Positions 12,080 to 26,500 of a DNA stretch of 64,000 nt are shown one piece after another (positions within the stretch are counted from its first letter, which is position 1; every line of letters begins with the position of its first letter). Below the pieces are notes generated by a model. That model ran no database searches. It was not told the origin of the DNA and saw only the letters and a program-made list of their open reading frames with translations. Source of the stretch: Sordaria brevicollis (Eukaryota; Ascomycota; Sordariomycetes; Sordariales; Sordariaceae); assembly GCA_033439795.1 (NCBI GenBank), contig JAUTDP010000002.1, forward strand, positions 2,666,001 to 2,730,000, given 5' to 3'. A program made the translations under genes and the position numbers.

Positions 12080-15000
12080 TTCTTTAAACTCTTCGCGGCT
12101 CTAACTCGCGGCTTGGCGCGGTTACTTCCTAATTAATATTATATTAAAATATCCAAAATTAAATTACTAATCCCCCGGGTACTTTACTTCTAATATAAAT
12201 TACCCTTAATTTATCCCGCTACGTAAGTTTTTCGCCGGCGATAATATTTCTTTTCCTATAAATAAATAAACTCTTAATTCCCGTCCCCATTAGGGTATAT
12301 AATAATTATTCGCCTATTAAATTTTATATATAATATTTCGCGCTATATTCGGCGCTTATTATTTTTTATAATTGTAAAATAATAGATTTTTATTATATTA
12401 TTTATATTAATTATCCTATTTCCTATAATATTTCTATTTAATTTTCTAATATTTAGAGAGCGTTTTTTACGTATTTTCGAAATATTTTTTAAATTCCTAA
12501 ATATTATACTTTATAAGCTACCCTACTTATTTAATTAAAAACCTCTAATTTATATTTACTCTTTAATAATCTACGATTTTTTTAATTTCCTATTTTTCCT
12601 ATTTATTATATAATTCCGGTAATAGTATTTCGTAATTTCTATCTTCTTTACTCTTCTAAAATTCTAGTAAATTAATTAGAAAAATATTATATATCCGATT
12701 ATATTATATTAGTAAAATTATTTAATACGCTTAGGAATTAATTCTCTTTAATATTTTAATTTTAATATACGTAGGTATTAATTTCTTATTTTTAAATCGG
12801 AAATTCTTAATTAATAAATTTATAATATCGCCTAATTAAAATTCGATTAGCGTATATTTTTTATTATACCCCTTCTTCTACGCTTTTATTATTTAATTCT
12901 AATAGTGCTATATTATTTTATAAACTTCCTCTAATTTCCGTAATCGCTCCTTTATATTTTAAATTTTAATAGGATTCTACCCTTCGATATATTCGACTAT
13001 ATATAGATAATAGCCGTATAAAGCTTCGAATAGCAAAACCCCTATAATTACGTATATAAAATTATTATACGCGAATTCCGCTTCCGGGAATTCCCTACTC
13101 CAAAATATAAAATCGCTTTCTAAAATTCGAATACGCAAAATCTTTTTAATAATTTAATATAAATATTCTATTTACCTATTTATTTATAAATAAAATATAA
13201 TAAATAATCTTCGTAGGATTTTACGCATTTTAATAAACTCCTTTTAAAATTCGCTAATAAATAATTTATTTTTATTACTTACGATTTTCAATAGTAAACC
13301 GAATTAATATTTTATATATTTATATAATAGAAATATTATAGAAATTACATTAAACGTTTTAATAATAAATATAAATAAAATTATTTTAATAAATTGGTTT
13401 ATAATTATTAAAATAACGTTATATATCTTCTTATTAACCCTTTAATTCGGCGGAAAGTTAATAATAAAATCGATATTAATTTTTTAAAAAGGTTATTCGG
13501 GTATTAATAAGGATTAAAAATCTCCGTAGGGTCGGTATCGGGGTCTTTAAATCCTTTAATATAATTCGTACTTCGTAACGTATTTTTAAACGTTTTATAT
13601 AAAACTTTTTTAATAAAATTTCCTTTTAATAAATTCTAGGGTTTTAAGCGTATTTATATAATTAGCCCTTAAATTATTATAATAAGAGCGTAAAATTTCT
13701 TTATAGAATAATTTTTCTTTAAAAATTATTAATTATTCTTTAAAATAAAAAACCCCTTAATTATTTAATTTATATCCCCCGATTATAATTCCTTTAGATT
13801 AAATAGTTGCTACCTATTTAATTAAATTTAAATCCTTAAATTAAAATCCCTTTATAATAATATAAAATTCCCGGCTCGCTAAAAGTATTTAAAGGATTTT
13901 TCGGTATATTATCTTTTTCGCGATTTTACGTAATAAGATTTAAAGGAATACTTTTTTTATCGGTTATATTAATAAAATATTTTTTATAATAATAGCGGAC
14001 CGTATTATTCGTCGAATTTATTTAACGAAGGCGTAAATTATAAATTTCTTTTTATATTAGTATAAAATTTTAGAATTTAATTATTTTTTAATTATATTTA
14101 ATAATTCCGAAATAAAGCCTAATTTTTTCTAAAAGGTCGGTAAAATATCGTTATAGGCTATATCCCCCTTTATATAATTTGGCCTTTTAAATAGACTATC
14201 TATTAGGTTCGTTTTCCCCGATTAGTATTTTATTTTAAAATTAAATTAAAATAACCGGTAGATTTAACGAATTAGCTTTTTACGTAAATCGCTCACTAGT
14301 AATTCTATAATATTCTCTAACGCTTTATAATTTATAAATATTATAAATAGTTTCGGAAGTCCTTTTAAATAATATATTTAATAATTTAAATTAATTATAA
14401 TAGTGAATAATTTTTATTAGCCCGTATATTACCGTTATTTTACGTTTATTAATTTTTTAAAAAAGAATATTATAGAATATTAAATATTTCCCGTAAATTA
14501 GAATAAAATTCCCGAAATAGCCCTCTACGAAGCGTCCGTTTCAACTTTAATCTTTTTAATTAAATCCTAATAACGAAAAATCGGTATTGTTATAAACGCT
14601 TCCTTTAAAGCCCGGAATACTTTATCGGCCTCCTTAATTTAATAGAATACGCTTAATTTCCGCCTATTTTTATTCCCCTTTAATAAATTAATAATAAGCC
14701 CTATTATATAAAAATATTAATATACGAACCGTTAGTAAAAATTAATAAATTCTAAAAATATTTAAATATTATAAAAGGATTTAAATATTAATTACTCCTA
14801 AACCGCTTTTACCTATTCGGGATCTATTATTACCCTTTCTATAATAATCCGGTAGCCGAGGAAATCGATGTAATTTTTATAAAATTCGTATTTAAACGCT
14901 TTTATAAAAAGTTAAATAGCGTATAAATATTCGAAGATTAAATAGAAATATTTATTATATTTTTCCTTAAAATTCAAATAAATTAAAATATTATTAAAAT

Positions 15001-16250
15001 ATATTATACAAATACGGTTAATAAATCCTATAAATACTTTATATATATATATTTAGAATATAATAAGTACGTTTATAAGCCCGAACGGTATTATTATATA
15101 TTTAAAATAACCGTACTGTATTTTAAAAACGGTTTTCTATTAATTCCTTTCTTTAATTCGAATCTAATAGTACGCTTCGTATAAATTAACCTTAGAAAAT
15201 ATTTTAACGCCGATTATTCGGTCTATTAATTCGCTAATTAATAGCAATAGGTATCGATTTTTAATAATAATTTTATTTAATCCCTAATAATCGATATATA
15301 ATTATAGCGTACCATCCTTTTTAAATATAAATAAAATCGGTATCCTAATAAAATTTTAGGAATAATAAATATAATTAATCCGTAAATTTTCTTCTAAATA
15401 TTCGCGTAGCGTTTTTAATTATATAATAAATAAAAGGTAAATAAAAATATTCAATACTTCCTCCCCTTCTTTAAAAACGATTTCGTATTTAACGTCTAAT
15501 AATTATAATAACGCTTTAACCTTTTCTTTAAAAAATATATCCTTAAACCCTTCTAACGCTAGGGGAATATTATCCGCTATACTTTCGGGCGGCTCCTTAT
15601 CTTCGTTTACGTTTTTGAAATCCGGTTCTAGTAAATTATATATTAAAATTAAATTAATAATATAAATTCGGTTATTATATATTACTTTACGTATAAGAAT
15701 TATAATATTAATAAAGGGTACCCCTTTAAATTTAAATTCGTTTTTATTAATATATATAATAATAGTTTTAAAACCTATACCCGGTATAAATAATAATAAT
15801 AGCGGTATTTAATTATCTCTTTGGATTATATAGAATAATTAAATAGATTCTTTTTCCTAACCCCTCCAGTCCTTTAGAATAAATATTAATTTATATATTC
15901 TATAGTAATATATTTTTCTATTATTTATATTTATTAAAATAAATAGAATACCGGTTTTTACTTTCTTTAATTTATACCTCTTCGTAAAATTCTTATATAT
16001 AATATTAATTTCTACTCCTAAATTTAAATTTATATATTCTTCCAATCGGCGACCCCTTAACGTAATTAATATTATAAAAATTTTACTTAACCCGTTTCTT
16101 CTAACCGTTTTAAAACCGTTAACCCTATCGAATAATAATTCTTCTATAAGGTTTAACCTTTTATTAATTCTTTAATATCCGAAATATAATTATTTTCTTT
16201 ATTATTATTATATTTAATATTTTATTCGGTAATTACATTTTAAATAATAA
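12080..16250 (-). pseudogene. pol: B-rev pol, RIP-inactivated
   Basis: Minus-strand counterpart of the B-fwd pol. The RT catalytic box reads Tyr-Phe-Asn-Asn at 14990-15001. The 62-codon open frame at 15857-16045 is a chance-intact piece of this gene near the protease/RT junction; its counterpart on the plus strand near 18965-19150 carries stops. Limits are approximate. No chromodomain was recognised in family B. Confidence 0.8.
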
Positions 16251-17939
16251 CTTTCTTTCTCGGCCGGTTTTAATTATTTATTTTTTTATATTTTATATAA
16301 TTACGAACGTAATATCCTTTATTTCTATAATTATAATAATTTAAATTAGATTCGTTATTACCCCCGTTCTATTTATTAAAGGATTAATCTCTCTTACAAC
16401 TTTTACGCCCTCCGGAATCGCGATCCCGATTATAGTCCTAATTATAATTTTAATTATAATCCTTATTATAATTAAAACGTTTATTATTCGAAAACCCTTT
16501 ATAACGCGAAGATTATTCATTATAACGATTTCTATTTATTTTATCCTTTAGGGTTTATTTTTTATTTTTAAATTCGGTCTATTAATTTATTACCTTCGAA
16601 GTAATTTTTACCGGGTTATTAATAAGGATTTAATACGTATAAAAATAATTATATACGTCTTTCTTTAACCGGAAAAAGAAATTATATACTAATTATTTAT
16701 CCGTAATAACGTTCTTACTAAATTATTAATAATTATATTAATATCGGTCCTATAATTTCTACAAATCTTTATTATCGCTTTAATATATAAAGAATAATTA
16801 TTCTCTAATATCGAATTCGTAAATTTCGGAAATAATATATTCTTTACGGATAAACTTTAAAAATTTTTCCTATATCGTAAATCGCTTTTAACCTTTATTA
16901 TTAAAGAAGGTAACGGAATATATATATTATAAAATAATTATAAAATTATCGGCTTTAAAAAGGGTTTATTAAATAAATTAATAAGTATTAATATTCTTAT
17001 AAATTTAATTATTATTTTCGATATTATCGATTTAATCTTCGACTTTAGCGTTCGTATTATTCGTCGTTAATTTATAAACGTTATATATAGGGGAATATAA
17101 ATAGGATTCTTTATTTCCCTAATTTATAATTTTCTATATAAATTATAATAATATTTATAAAAATTATAATATTATTTTTACGAATCTTTAACGTTCGCGC
17201 CGTTTTATATACTTATATTTATAAAACGTTCGCCACTTATAACGCTCCTACGTGGAGGAAAAATTACTAAAATAGCCGGATCGGTCGGATTAGGCGGACA
17301 GAGAGCGAGAGCGGGTTTAAGAATAGGAATAAGCGCAAAACTAAAAGCGGAAATAAAAATAAAAACGAAAGCGGGATTAAAAATATTTATTTAATAAATA
17401 GCTACGTATAGATAGGGAACGGCTACGCCAATTAAACCTTAAAAAGCTCCTACCCTAATAAAATTCTAATTATAATTATTATTTTACCTTATTAATATAA
17501 TACTATTTCTATTAATTAAGGCTCTTAAAATAATAGCGGTTAAAAATATATAAATTCTTTATTAAATACCGTTTTTTAAATTATATTTAAGTTTTTTATT
17601 TAAAATTACCTTCGGCCTCTTTATATAATATAAATTCGGATTACGGTTTATTATCGCTAATATTATTATATTTATCGCTAAAATCTTCTAAAGTAATACT
17701 ATTCTTAAATTCGTAGAACGCTACTTCGTAATCGTCTTCCCCGTATTTATTAATAACCCCTTTATTAGCGGGATCTTTAATTATATTATTAATAATACGT
17801 AAATAACTATACGTTTTTTACATCGGGCTTATATTATTTTTATAGCGAGAATTAATAGTACCTTTTCCGCGCGAATTCTCCTTACGTTTATTAATTATAT
17901 TTATAGCCTTCGTTAATAGAATTATAAAAGCTAAAGAAT
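16250..17939 (-). pseudogene. gag: B-rev gag, RIP-inactivated
   Basis: Minus-strand gag region next to the 5' LTR (17940-18225). The CCHC knuckle lies near 16297-16338 and matches the B-fwd knuckle at 18690-18731; Cys and His codons have become TAT. Start and end are approximate. Confidence 0.7.
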
Positions 17940-18225
17940 TATAAAATTATAAGTACAAGAGGGTAAAAATAGGTCGTATAAAGTAAGTCTATTCTAGGAG
18001 AAAAATTTTAGCCTAGCCGGATATAAATCTTTAATTAGGAACTATCCTCTTTTATACTTATATATTTCCCTATAGGTTTAGAACGGTCGGTACCCGGATT
18101 CCGAAATCCTTTCCTCTATATTATATCCTATTATCTTTATTTTATCCGCTATTTTATCCATCGTCTTGGGCCACTGTACCCTGGTTGTACGGGTCCCCCT
18201 AAGCCTTCCTAGCGATACCCTTACA
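17940..18225 (-). repeat. 5' LTR of B-rev (right end in window)
   Basis: In element orientation this is the 5' LTR. The outer (right) end from about 18165 is almost unmutated and keeps words such as GGGCCACTGTACC and CTTACA; the inner (left) part is converted. Confidence 0.92.
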
Positions 18226-18230
18226 AAATA

Positions 18231-18890
18231 ATTATTCTTTATATATTAGGGTAATAATAAGGACCTATAGAAATTATAGGATTAATATTAATATAATTAC
18301 CGATAATTTAATAAAAATATCGTTATAAATAAATAATCGGTATATAATTTTTTCTTTTAATTAAAAAAGATATATGTAATTATTTCTATACGTATTAAAT
18401 CCTTATCGATAATTCGGTAAAAATTACTTCGAAGGTAATAAATTAATAGACCGAATTTAAAGATAAAAAATAAACCCTAAAGGACGAAATAAATAAAAAT
18501 CGTTATAACGAATAATCCTTATACTATAAAAGGTTTTTAAATAATAAACGTTTTAATTATAATAAAGATTGTAACCGAAATTATAACCGGGATTATAATT
18601 AAAATTATAATTTTAAAGGGAGTAAAAGCTATAAAAAAAACTAATCCCTTAATAAATAGAATGGGAATAATAATGAATCCGGTTTAAATTATTATAATTA
18701 TAAAAATAAAGGATATTACGCTCGTAATTATACGAAATATAGAAAGATAAATAATTAAAACCGGCCGAAAGAAAAAGCTACTATTTAAAGCGTAATTACC
18801 GAATAAAATATTAAATATAATAATAATAAAGAAAATAATTATATTTTAAATACTAAAGAGTTAGTAAAAGGTTAAGCCCCGTAAAAAAGC
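18231..18890 (+). pseudogene. gag: B-fwd gag, second part with zinc knuckle
   Basis: It resumes the host gag after B-rev. A CCHC knuckle with spacing C-x2-C-x4-H-x4-C lies at 18690-18731, all ligands now TAT (Tyr). This frame and the RT frame differ by -1, the same gag/pol arrangement as in families A and C. The 3' limit is approximate. Confidence 0.75.
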
Positions 18891-21805
18891 CGTCGTTCGA
18901 CGGGGTTAATAATTTTAAAACGGTTAAAAGAAATAGACCAAGTAAAATTTCTATAATATTAATTATATTAAAGGATCGCCGATTAAAAGAATATATAGAT
19001 TTAAATTTAAAAATAAAGATTAATATTATATATAAAAACTTTATAAAGAAATATAAACTAAAGAAAATAAAAACTAATATTCTATTTATTTTAATAAATA
19101 TAAATAGTAGAGAAATACGTTATTATAAAGCGTACGAATTAACGTTTATTTTAAAAGATTAAAGGGGTTAAGAAAGAGAATTTACTTAATTATTTTATAT
19201 AATCCGAAAAGATGATCGGATATTACTATTATTATTATTTATACTAAGTATAAATTCTAAAAATATTATTATATATATTAATAAAAACGAATTTGAATTT
19301 AAAGGGGTACTTTTTATTAATATTATAATTTTCGCGCGTAAAATAATATATAGCAATTAAATTTATATTATTAATTTAATTTTAATATATAATCTATTAA
19401 AGTCGGATTTTAAAAAGGTAAACGAAAATAAAGAACCGCCCGAAAGCGTAGCGAATAATATTCCTCTAACGTTAAAAGGGTTTAAAAATATATTCTTTAA
19501 AGAAAAGGCTAAAACGCTATTATAATTACCGGACGTTAAATATAAAATTATTTTTAAAGAAGGAAAGGAAATATTTAATATCCCTATATACCCTTTATTT
19601 ATTATGCAATTAAAAACGCTATACGAATATTTAAAAGAGAATTTATAAATTAACTATATCTATTACTCTTAAAATTTTATCGGGGTACCGATTTTATTTA
19701 TATTTAAAAAGGATAATACACTACAATTATATATTAATTACCGGGGATTAAATAAAATTACTATTAATAATCGATATTTATTATTATTAATTAGCGAATT
19801 AATAGACCGAATAATCGGTACTAAAATATTTTTTAAAATTAATTTACGCAAAACGTATTATTAAATCCGAATTAAAAAAGGAAATTAATAAAAAACCGTT
19901 TTTGAAACGTAATACGGTTATTTCGAATATATAATAATACCATTCGGACTTATAAACGTACCCGCTATATTTTAAATATATATATATAAAGTATTTATAA
20001 AATTTATTTATTATATTTATATAATATATTTTAATAATATTTTAATTTATTCGAATTTTAAAGAAAAGTATAATAAATATTTCTATTTAATTTTCGAACG
20101 TTTACGCACTGCCTAACTTTTTGCAAAAGCGTTTAAGTACGAATTTTATAAGGATTATATTAATTTCTTCAATTACTGGATTATTATAGAAGGGGTAATA
20201 ATAAATCCCGAATAGGTAAAAGCGGTCTAGGAATAGCCAACGCTTAAATCCTTTTATAATATTTGAATATTTTTAGGATTTACTAATTTTTACCAACGGT
20301 TTATATATTAATATTTTTATATAGTAAAATTTATTATCAATTTATTAAAGGGGAATAAAAATAGGCGGAAATTAAATACATTTTATTAAATTAAAGAGGC
20401 CGATAAAATATTCCGGGCCTTAAAAGAAACGTTTATAATAGTACCGATCTTTCGTTATTAAAACCTAATTAAGAAAATTGAAATTAAAACGGATACTTCG
20501 TAGAAGGCTATTTCGGGAATTTTATCCCAATTTATAAAAAATATTTAATACCCTATAGCGTTCTTTTTTAAAAAATTAATAAACGTAGAATAATAATAAT
20601 ATACGGGCTAATAAAAATTATTCATTATTGTAATTAATTTAAATTATTAAATATATTATTTAAAAGGATTTTTAAAACCGTTTATAATATTTATAAATTA
20701 TAAAGCGTTAAAAAATATTATAAAATCGCCGACGAACGATTTACGTAAAAGGTTAATTTATTAAATTTATTAATTATTCTAATTCGATTTCGAAATAAAA
20801 TACCGATCGGGGAAAACGAATTTAATACATAATTTATTTAGGAAATTAAATTATATAAAGGGGGATATAACCTATAATAACGTTTTACCGACCCTTTAAA
20901 AGAAATTAGGCTTTATTTCGGAATTATTAAATATAATTAAAGAATAATTAAATTCTAAAATCCTATACTAATATAAAAAGAAATTTATAATTTATACTTT
21001 TATTAAATAAATTCAACGAATAACGCAATCTATTATTACTATAAAAAATACTTTATTAATATAACCGAAAAAAAGAACGTTCCTTTAAATCTTACTATAT
21101 AAAATCGCGAAGAAGATAATATACCGAAAAATCCTTTAAATACCTTTAATAAACCGGGAATTTTATATTATTATAAAAGGATTTTAACCTAAAAATTTAA
21201 ATTTAGCCGAACGGGTAATAATTATTTAATCTAAAAGGATTATAATCGGGGGATATAAATTAAATAATTAAAGGGTTTTTTATTTTAAAGAACGGTTAAT
21301 AATTTTTAAAAAAAGATTATTCTATAAAGAAATTTTACGCTCTTATTATAATAATTTAAAGACCGGTTATATAAATACGCTTAAAACCCTAAAATTTATT
21401 AAAAAGAAATTCTATTAAAAAGGCCTTATATAAAACGTTTAGGAATACGTTACGAAGTACAAATTATATTAGGGGACTTAAAAACCCCAATACCAACCTT
21501 ATAAAAATTTCTAATTTTTATTAATATTCGAATAATCTTTTTAAAAAATTAACATCGATTTTATTATTAACCTTCCACCGAATTAAGGGGATAATAAGAA
21601 AATATATAATACTATTTTAATAATTATAAACCAATTTACTAAAATAGTTTCATTTATATTTATTATTAAAATATTTAATATAATTTTTATAGCGTCCCTA
21701 TTATATAAATACGTAAAATATCGATTCGGTTTACCGTTAAGAATTATAAGTAATAAGAATAAATTATTTATTAGCGAATTTTAAAAAGAGTTTATTAAAA
21801 CGTAT
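18890..21805 (+). pseudogene. pol: B-fwd pol, part 1 (PR, RT, RH, start of INT)
   Basis: RT is clear from about 19735 to 20055: a Tyr-Arg-Gly-Leu-Asn-Lys-Ile-Thr-Ile block, a Pro-Phe-Gly-Leu block, then the catalytic box reading Tyr-Phe-Asn-Asn (20027-20038) followed by Ile-Leu-Ile-Tyr. The integrase core begins near 21480-21800. It stops in the middle of the integrase where element C is inserted at CGTAT (21801-21805). Confidence 0.88.
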
Positions 21806-22051
21806 TGTCATGGGGCTACCGCCCAGGGGTTATATCAGGCTCCATAGCCTGACTGGCTCCTTGTGGCTATCCCTATAACTCGGGCGACACGTACTGCCTC
21901 TGTAGAGTTACTTACGTACCTATAGCCCCCTTTAAAAGGATAGAGTTTGCGACCCCGCTTTATAGTACGGCTTTTCCCCTTTTTTTCTTTATAGAACCTT
22001 ATTAATTTATTAGGCCTAATATTTGTACTATATTCTATTATCCCCCTTATA
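21806..22051 (+). repeat. 5' LTR of element C (246 bp)
   Basis: Pairs with 29674-29919. It begins TGTCATGGGGC. The outer part to about 21960 is essentially RIP-free; the last 60 bases are converted. A (GA)n run follows at about 22077-22094 in the leader. Confidence 0.95.
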
Positions 22052-22099
22052 TTAGGTTTTACCTACTTTTATAAGATAGAGAGAGAGAGAGAATTTGTA

Positions 22100-23550
22100 G
22101 CTATTTAAACGCAGCGATATTAATTATTAGAATAATCGATTTTAACGTACTTAATTTAAACGAAGAAATAATTTCTATACCCTTTATATAAAATACCTCC
22201 TTTTAAAATTTCTTTAATCTTTTTACTTTTATAAAATTTACCCCTATAAATCCTTAGAATTCTTAAACCTAAGGGATCCTTTCTATTATTACAAATATAT
22301 TAAATATTAATAAATTCAATTTCTTTAAAGCCGTTTATATTATTACTACGGCCTTAATTATTAATCGTTCCCTTTACCCCTAAATAAACCTTATATTCTC
22401 TAATATCTTAATTATAAGCGTAATTAATCTTATAACCAATTCGGATTATAAATATAAACCTATTATTTTCCCTATTTAAAACGGTATTTAAGAAAATTTT
22501 AACTTCTATTTCGTATAATTTATTAAAATTTATAATATTAATAATAAAATTAGGCTTTAAGTAGATTATAAAGTTGCGTAAATTAAAAATTTTAATATTT
22601 TACCCGTTTATAAAAAGAAGAAATTTAAGGGTTTTTAAACCCAATATATTTTAAATAAAATTATAGACTTTATATTCCTATTTAATTAAATTAACCGTAT
22701 TTTTGGGGCTTATTACCTATATAATGCCGTATTAATACGTTTTTACGCTATACGTTAATATAATAGGTAATATTTCTCTATTTTCTTTATAAAATAAGAA
22801 AATAAATTATTTAAAATTAGAAGGGCCTTATAAAACGATGAATTTAAATTAGGTATATTTTATAACGCTTTTAATTAAAAATTCTTAAACGCAATTTTTA
22901 TTATCGAATTTCCTAATAATTATAATAATTATATTAAAATATTATAGTCCTAAACTATTAAATACGAACGTACCGAAGCCTTTAAAGCCTTTAAATAAAT
23001 AAACCGCTAATAAGGAAAAAAGATTTAAAAGAGTATTAACTATTATTGGGCGCCTAAAATCCTTTAATAAATTAACGTCCTATAATTTATTTCGAATTCC
23101 TAATTTATAGCCTTTACGAATTCTATTAAATTAGGAATCTATAACGCTAATAGTAATATAAATATATTTATAGGGAGAATTTCTTTAAAATCCGTTCGGG
23201 GTAGAGGAAAAGGTCGTAAAAGTAGAGGGAGTAGTTAAATTTAATATAAAGCGAAATAAATTTTTAATAAAGAACGTTAAAGGTATAAAGAGAACGGCCT
23301 TTATATAAAGTATAGTATTGGAAGATATTATACCGCTGGGTATTTATATTTACCGGTTAAAAACCCGAATAAAAAAATCGGTATTAATATTACGGCTTTA
23401 ACCCTATTAATATTAAAAGATAAGGATAAATTTACGTCCGTTATAAAAGATTAGGGAAAAGAATAATTCTAATACGTAATTAAATATTAAAATCCCTAAA
23501 AATATTAAGTAAGAAAGTAAAAGACTTTAAAATAAAAAATAAAATAAAAA
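22100..23550 (+). pseudogene. gag: Element C gag, RIP-inactivated
   Basis: Region between the 5' LTR leader and protease. A CCHC knuckle (C-x2-C-x4-H-x4-C) lies at 23302-23343, with all four ligands now encoded by TAT. Stops are TAA/TAG as expected of RIP. The start is not identifiable. Confidence 0.72.
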
Positions 23551-26500
23551 TCGAATTCATTTTAATTTTATTTATTATTAATAATCGTAATTTAATTTAC
23601 GCCTTTATCGACGAAGGATATTAATATTATACCGTAATTAATAAAAAGGTTGTATAAAATTTGAAAATCCCTATAATTTCTATCCTAAAGTATAAAATAA
23701 AAGGAGCTTTTATAATAATAGAGGGAGCCGTTATTTATAATATAGTATAAATAATTATAGAAGTAAACGGTTATATAAAATTAATTGTAGCTTATATAAT
23801 TTTAAAATTAAAATACCCTATTATATTAAATAAATTATAATTAATTATATATAGGGCCTATTCTATCCCTTATAAAAAACGTTTATATATAGGAGTAACG
23901 AATAATTAAATTCTTTATATTAGAAGAAAAGAGAAGGAAAATACCCTTTTTATTAAGGAGGTTAAATTTATAATTTATATCTTCGCTATTATATTTATAG
24001 GAATAATAAATTAAAATTATAAGAAATATAAACGCGCGGTAATTAAAGATTATATTTTCATAATTAGTTTATATAATATTAAAAAAACCCTAATATTAAA
24101 GAAAGTTTATATAAAAATAAAATTAAGAAAAAAAATCCCCTAATAATATTATTATCTTCTACCCTTATTTATAAAGGTAGAGGCCGATAAATTTAACCCC
24201 TATAAATTAAGTATTAATTATATTATTAATTTTAAAAATGGTTTAAACGGTTAAGATTTATTAATTCCCTTTAAATTTATTTATAATATATTAAGGGAAG
24301 AATTATTAGTTTTAAAAAAAACGTTAAAGGATTTTATAAATAAAGGATATATTTACGCGAATAATTCAAAAGTTATTACCCCAATCCTATTTATTAAGAA
24401 ACCGGGAGGTGGTTTGCGATTTTATTACGATTATTAAACGTTTAATATTATTATATAGTTAAATTACTACCCCCTACCTTTAATTTAGAATATTTTTAGA
24501 ATTTTTAAGGGTATTAAGTAATATATTAAGGTAGACGTAATATAAACCTTCTACAAAATATATATAATTGTAAGAAAAGAATAAAAAATAGTATTTTGAA
24601 TATAATATAGGCTCTTCGAATAGTTAATAATCCTTTTTAAATTTTTAAAGGCCTTAATATTATTTTAATAATATATTAATTTTATTCTAAAAGATTTTTT
24701 AAACGAATTTTATTCGGTATATATAAATAATATATTTATATATTTATTAGGAATTAAAAAGGATTATAAAGAGAAGGTTAAAAAGGTGCTAGAGAAATTA
24801 GCTCTATATAATTTATACCTTAATCTTAATAAATATAAATTTACGGTTATAAAGGTTAAGTATTTAAAGTTTATTGTTTATGTAAGTGTAAGTATGTAGG
24901 TAAATTTAAATAAAATTAAAGTAATTTTGAATTAATTCCTATTTATATTGTAGAAAGGGGTGCGTAGTTTCTTGGGTTTTATTAATTATTACCGGATATT
25001 TATCCCGTAGTTTTCGAAAATGGCTACGCCTTTAATAACTTTTATAGGAAAGGGAATAGCTTTTAAATAGATTAAAGAATACAAATCTACGTTCTAATTA
25101 TTAAAAACCTTATTTATAAGAGCCTTTATATTTATAGAATTTAACCTTAAGAAAATTATTTATTTAGAAGTAAATTATAATGGTTATACTTTTAGAGGAG
25201 TAATTATATAGAATTAGGAGAACGGTATACGTAAAATTATTAGCTTTTATTCCCGAAAATTAGTATTAATAGAATAAAATTACCCGATTTATAATAAAGA
25301 AATATTAGCGATTATTCCTATTTAGAGGAATAGTTTATAGAATTCCGAAATTATAAAGAATTTACTATTTTAATAAATTATAGGAATTTAAAATATTTTA
25401 TAGAAAAATAATAGTTATTTAAAAAATAAGTTTATTAAATAGAATATTTTTTATATTTTAATTTTAATATTATTTATAAATTAAGTAAAGATATTATAAT
25501 CCTAAACGCTCTATTTCGCCGAAATTAGGATAAATTTATAGGGGAGGATTTAAAAATTAAAAATATATAATTTATCCCAGAATTTATATTTAAAAAATAC
25601 GTACGAATTTCCGCTTTTTTTATAGCGTTAAAACCGGTAAGAGGAGCGTAGGTCTTTAAAAATCCAGATTTATAATGATTATAAAATTAAATAATTTAGA
25701 AAGATTCTATATATTAAATTATATTATAAACTATTACCGAAAATACCCGTACCTTTAAATTATTTTTATAATTTAAAATATAGATCGCCGATTATATTAT
25801 AAATAATTTAAGGCGATTAAAGTATAAAGGAAAATTCTAAATCCTAAAAGTTCCCGTAATTATAAAAGTAATAGCTTTAATAATAATAAAAAAAGAATAT
25901 TAATTTAATACTTTACGTATTACTTTAATCCAATATATATACGAAATTCTTACCTTTAATTATCCGGGAAGGGAAGGAATAATTTACGTATTTATAAAAA
26001 AATATTATTAATTTTTATTAAGCCTTTAAATTCGACGGTTTTTATATAATTATTATATATATAGTTCGATAAAGGTTTGGAGAAATATAAAACGAAGGTT
26101 CCTTTAATCTTTATTACCCTTAAAGCGTTAATATTAAAATTTATAATTAAATTTTATTATTAATTTCTTAAATTTTAAGGGTAATATTTATTTATTAATT
26201 TATAAGGACCGATTGACGAAAAGAATAATTTTAAAGCCTATACCCTTTATAAATATAAATTTATATATAAAACGGTTCTTCTTTTACTTTATCCGTTATT
26301 ATAATTAATTACGTATTATCGTTAATAATAAAAGTATTAATTAAGAGGATGTCTATTCGTACTGTTAGAAACGTCTTGTCGGACTGTAGTCCAAAAATAT
26401 CTTCAACTTTTTTTAGCCAAGGAAATTAATAATAAGGAGGAAAATAAGTATAAAATATAGAGCAAATTATACTAAATTTGATAAAAATAGTCTTAAAATA

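Larger units (their letters stand above)
10566..18225 (-). mobile_element. Gypsy retrotransposon, family B inverted copy (B-rev)
   Basis: A full 7660-bp element on the minus strand, with 286-bp LTRs at 10566-10851 and 17940-18225, inserted head-to-head into the gag region of another copy of its own family. Flanks are GAATA and AAATA, agreeing at four of five bases. With it removed, the host reads continuously and matches B-rev's own gag region (minus strand near 16740-16810). The core of RT, zinc knuckle and polypurine tract are all visible on the minus strand. Confidence 0.92.

Noticed and set aside
15857..16045. 62-codon minus-strand open frame in the RIP block
   Set aside because: Not a gene of its own; it is a piece of the B-rev pol that happens to have no stop. 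The plus-strand copy near 18965-19150 carries stops.
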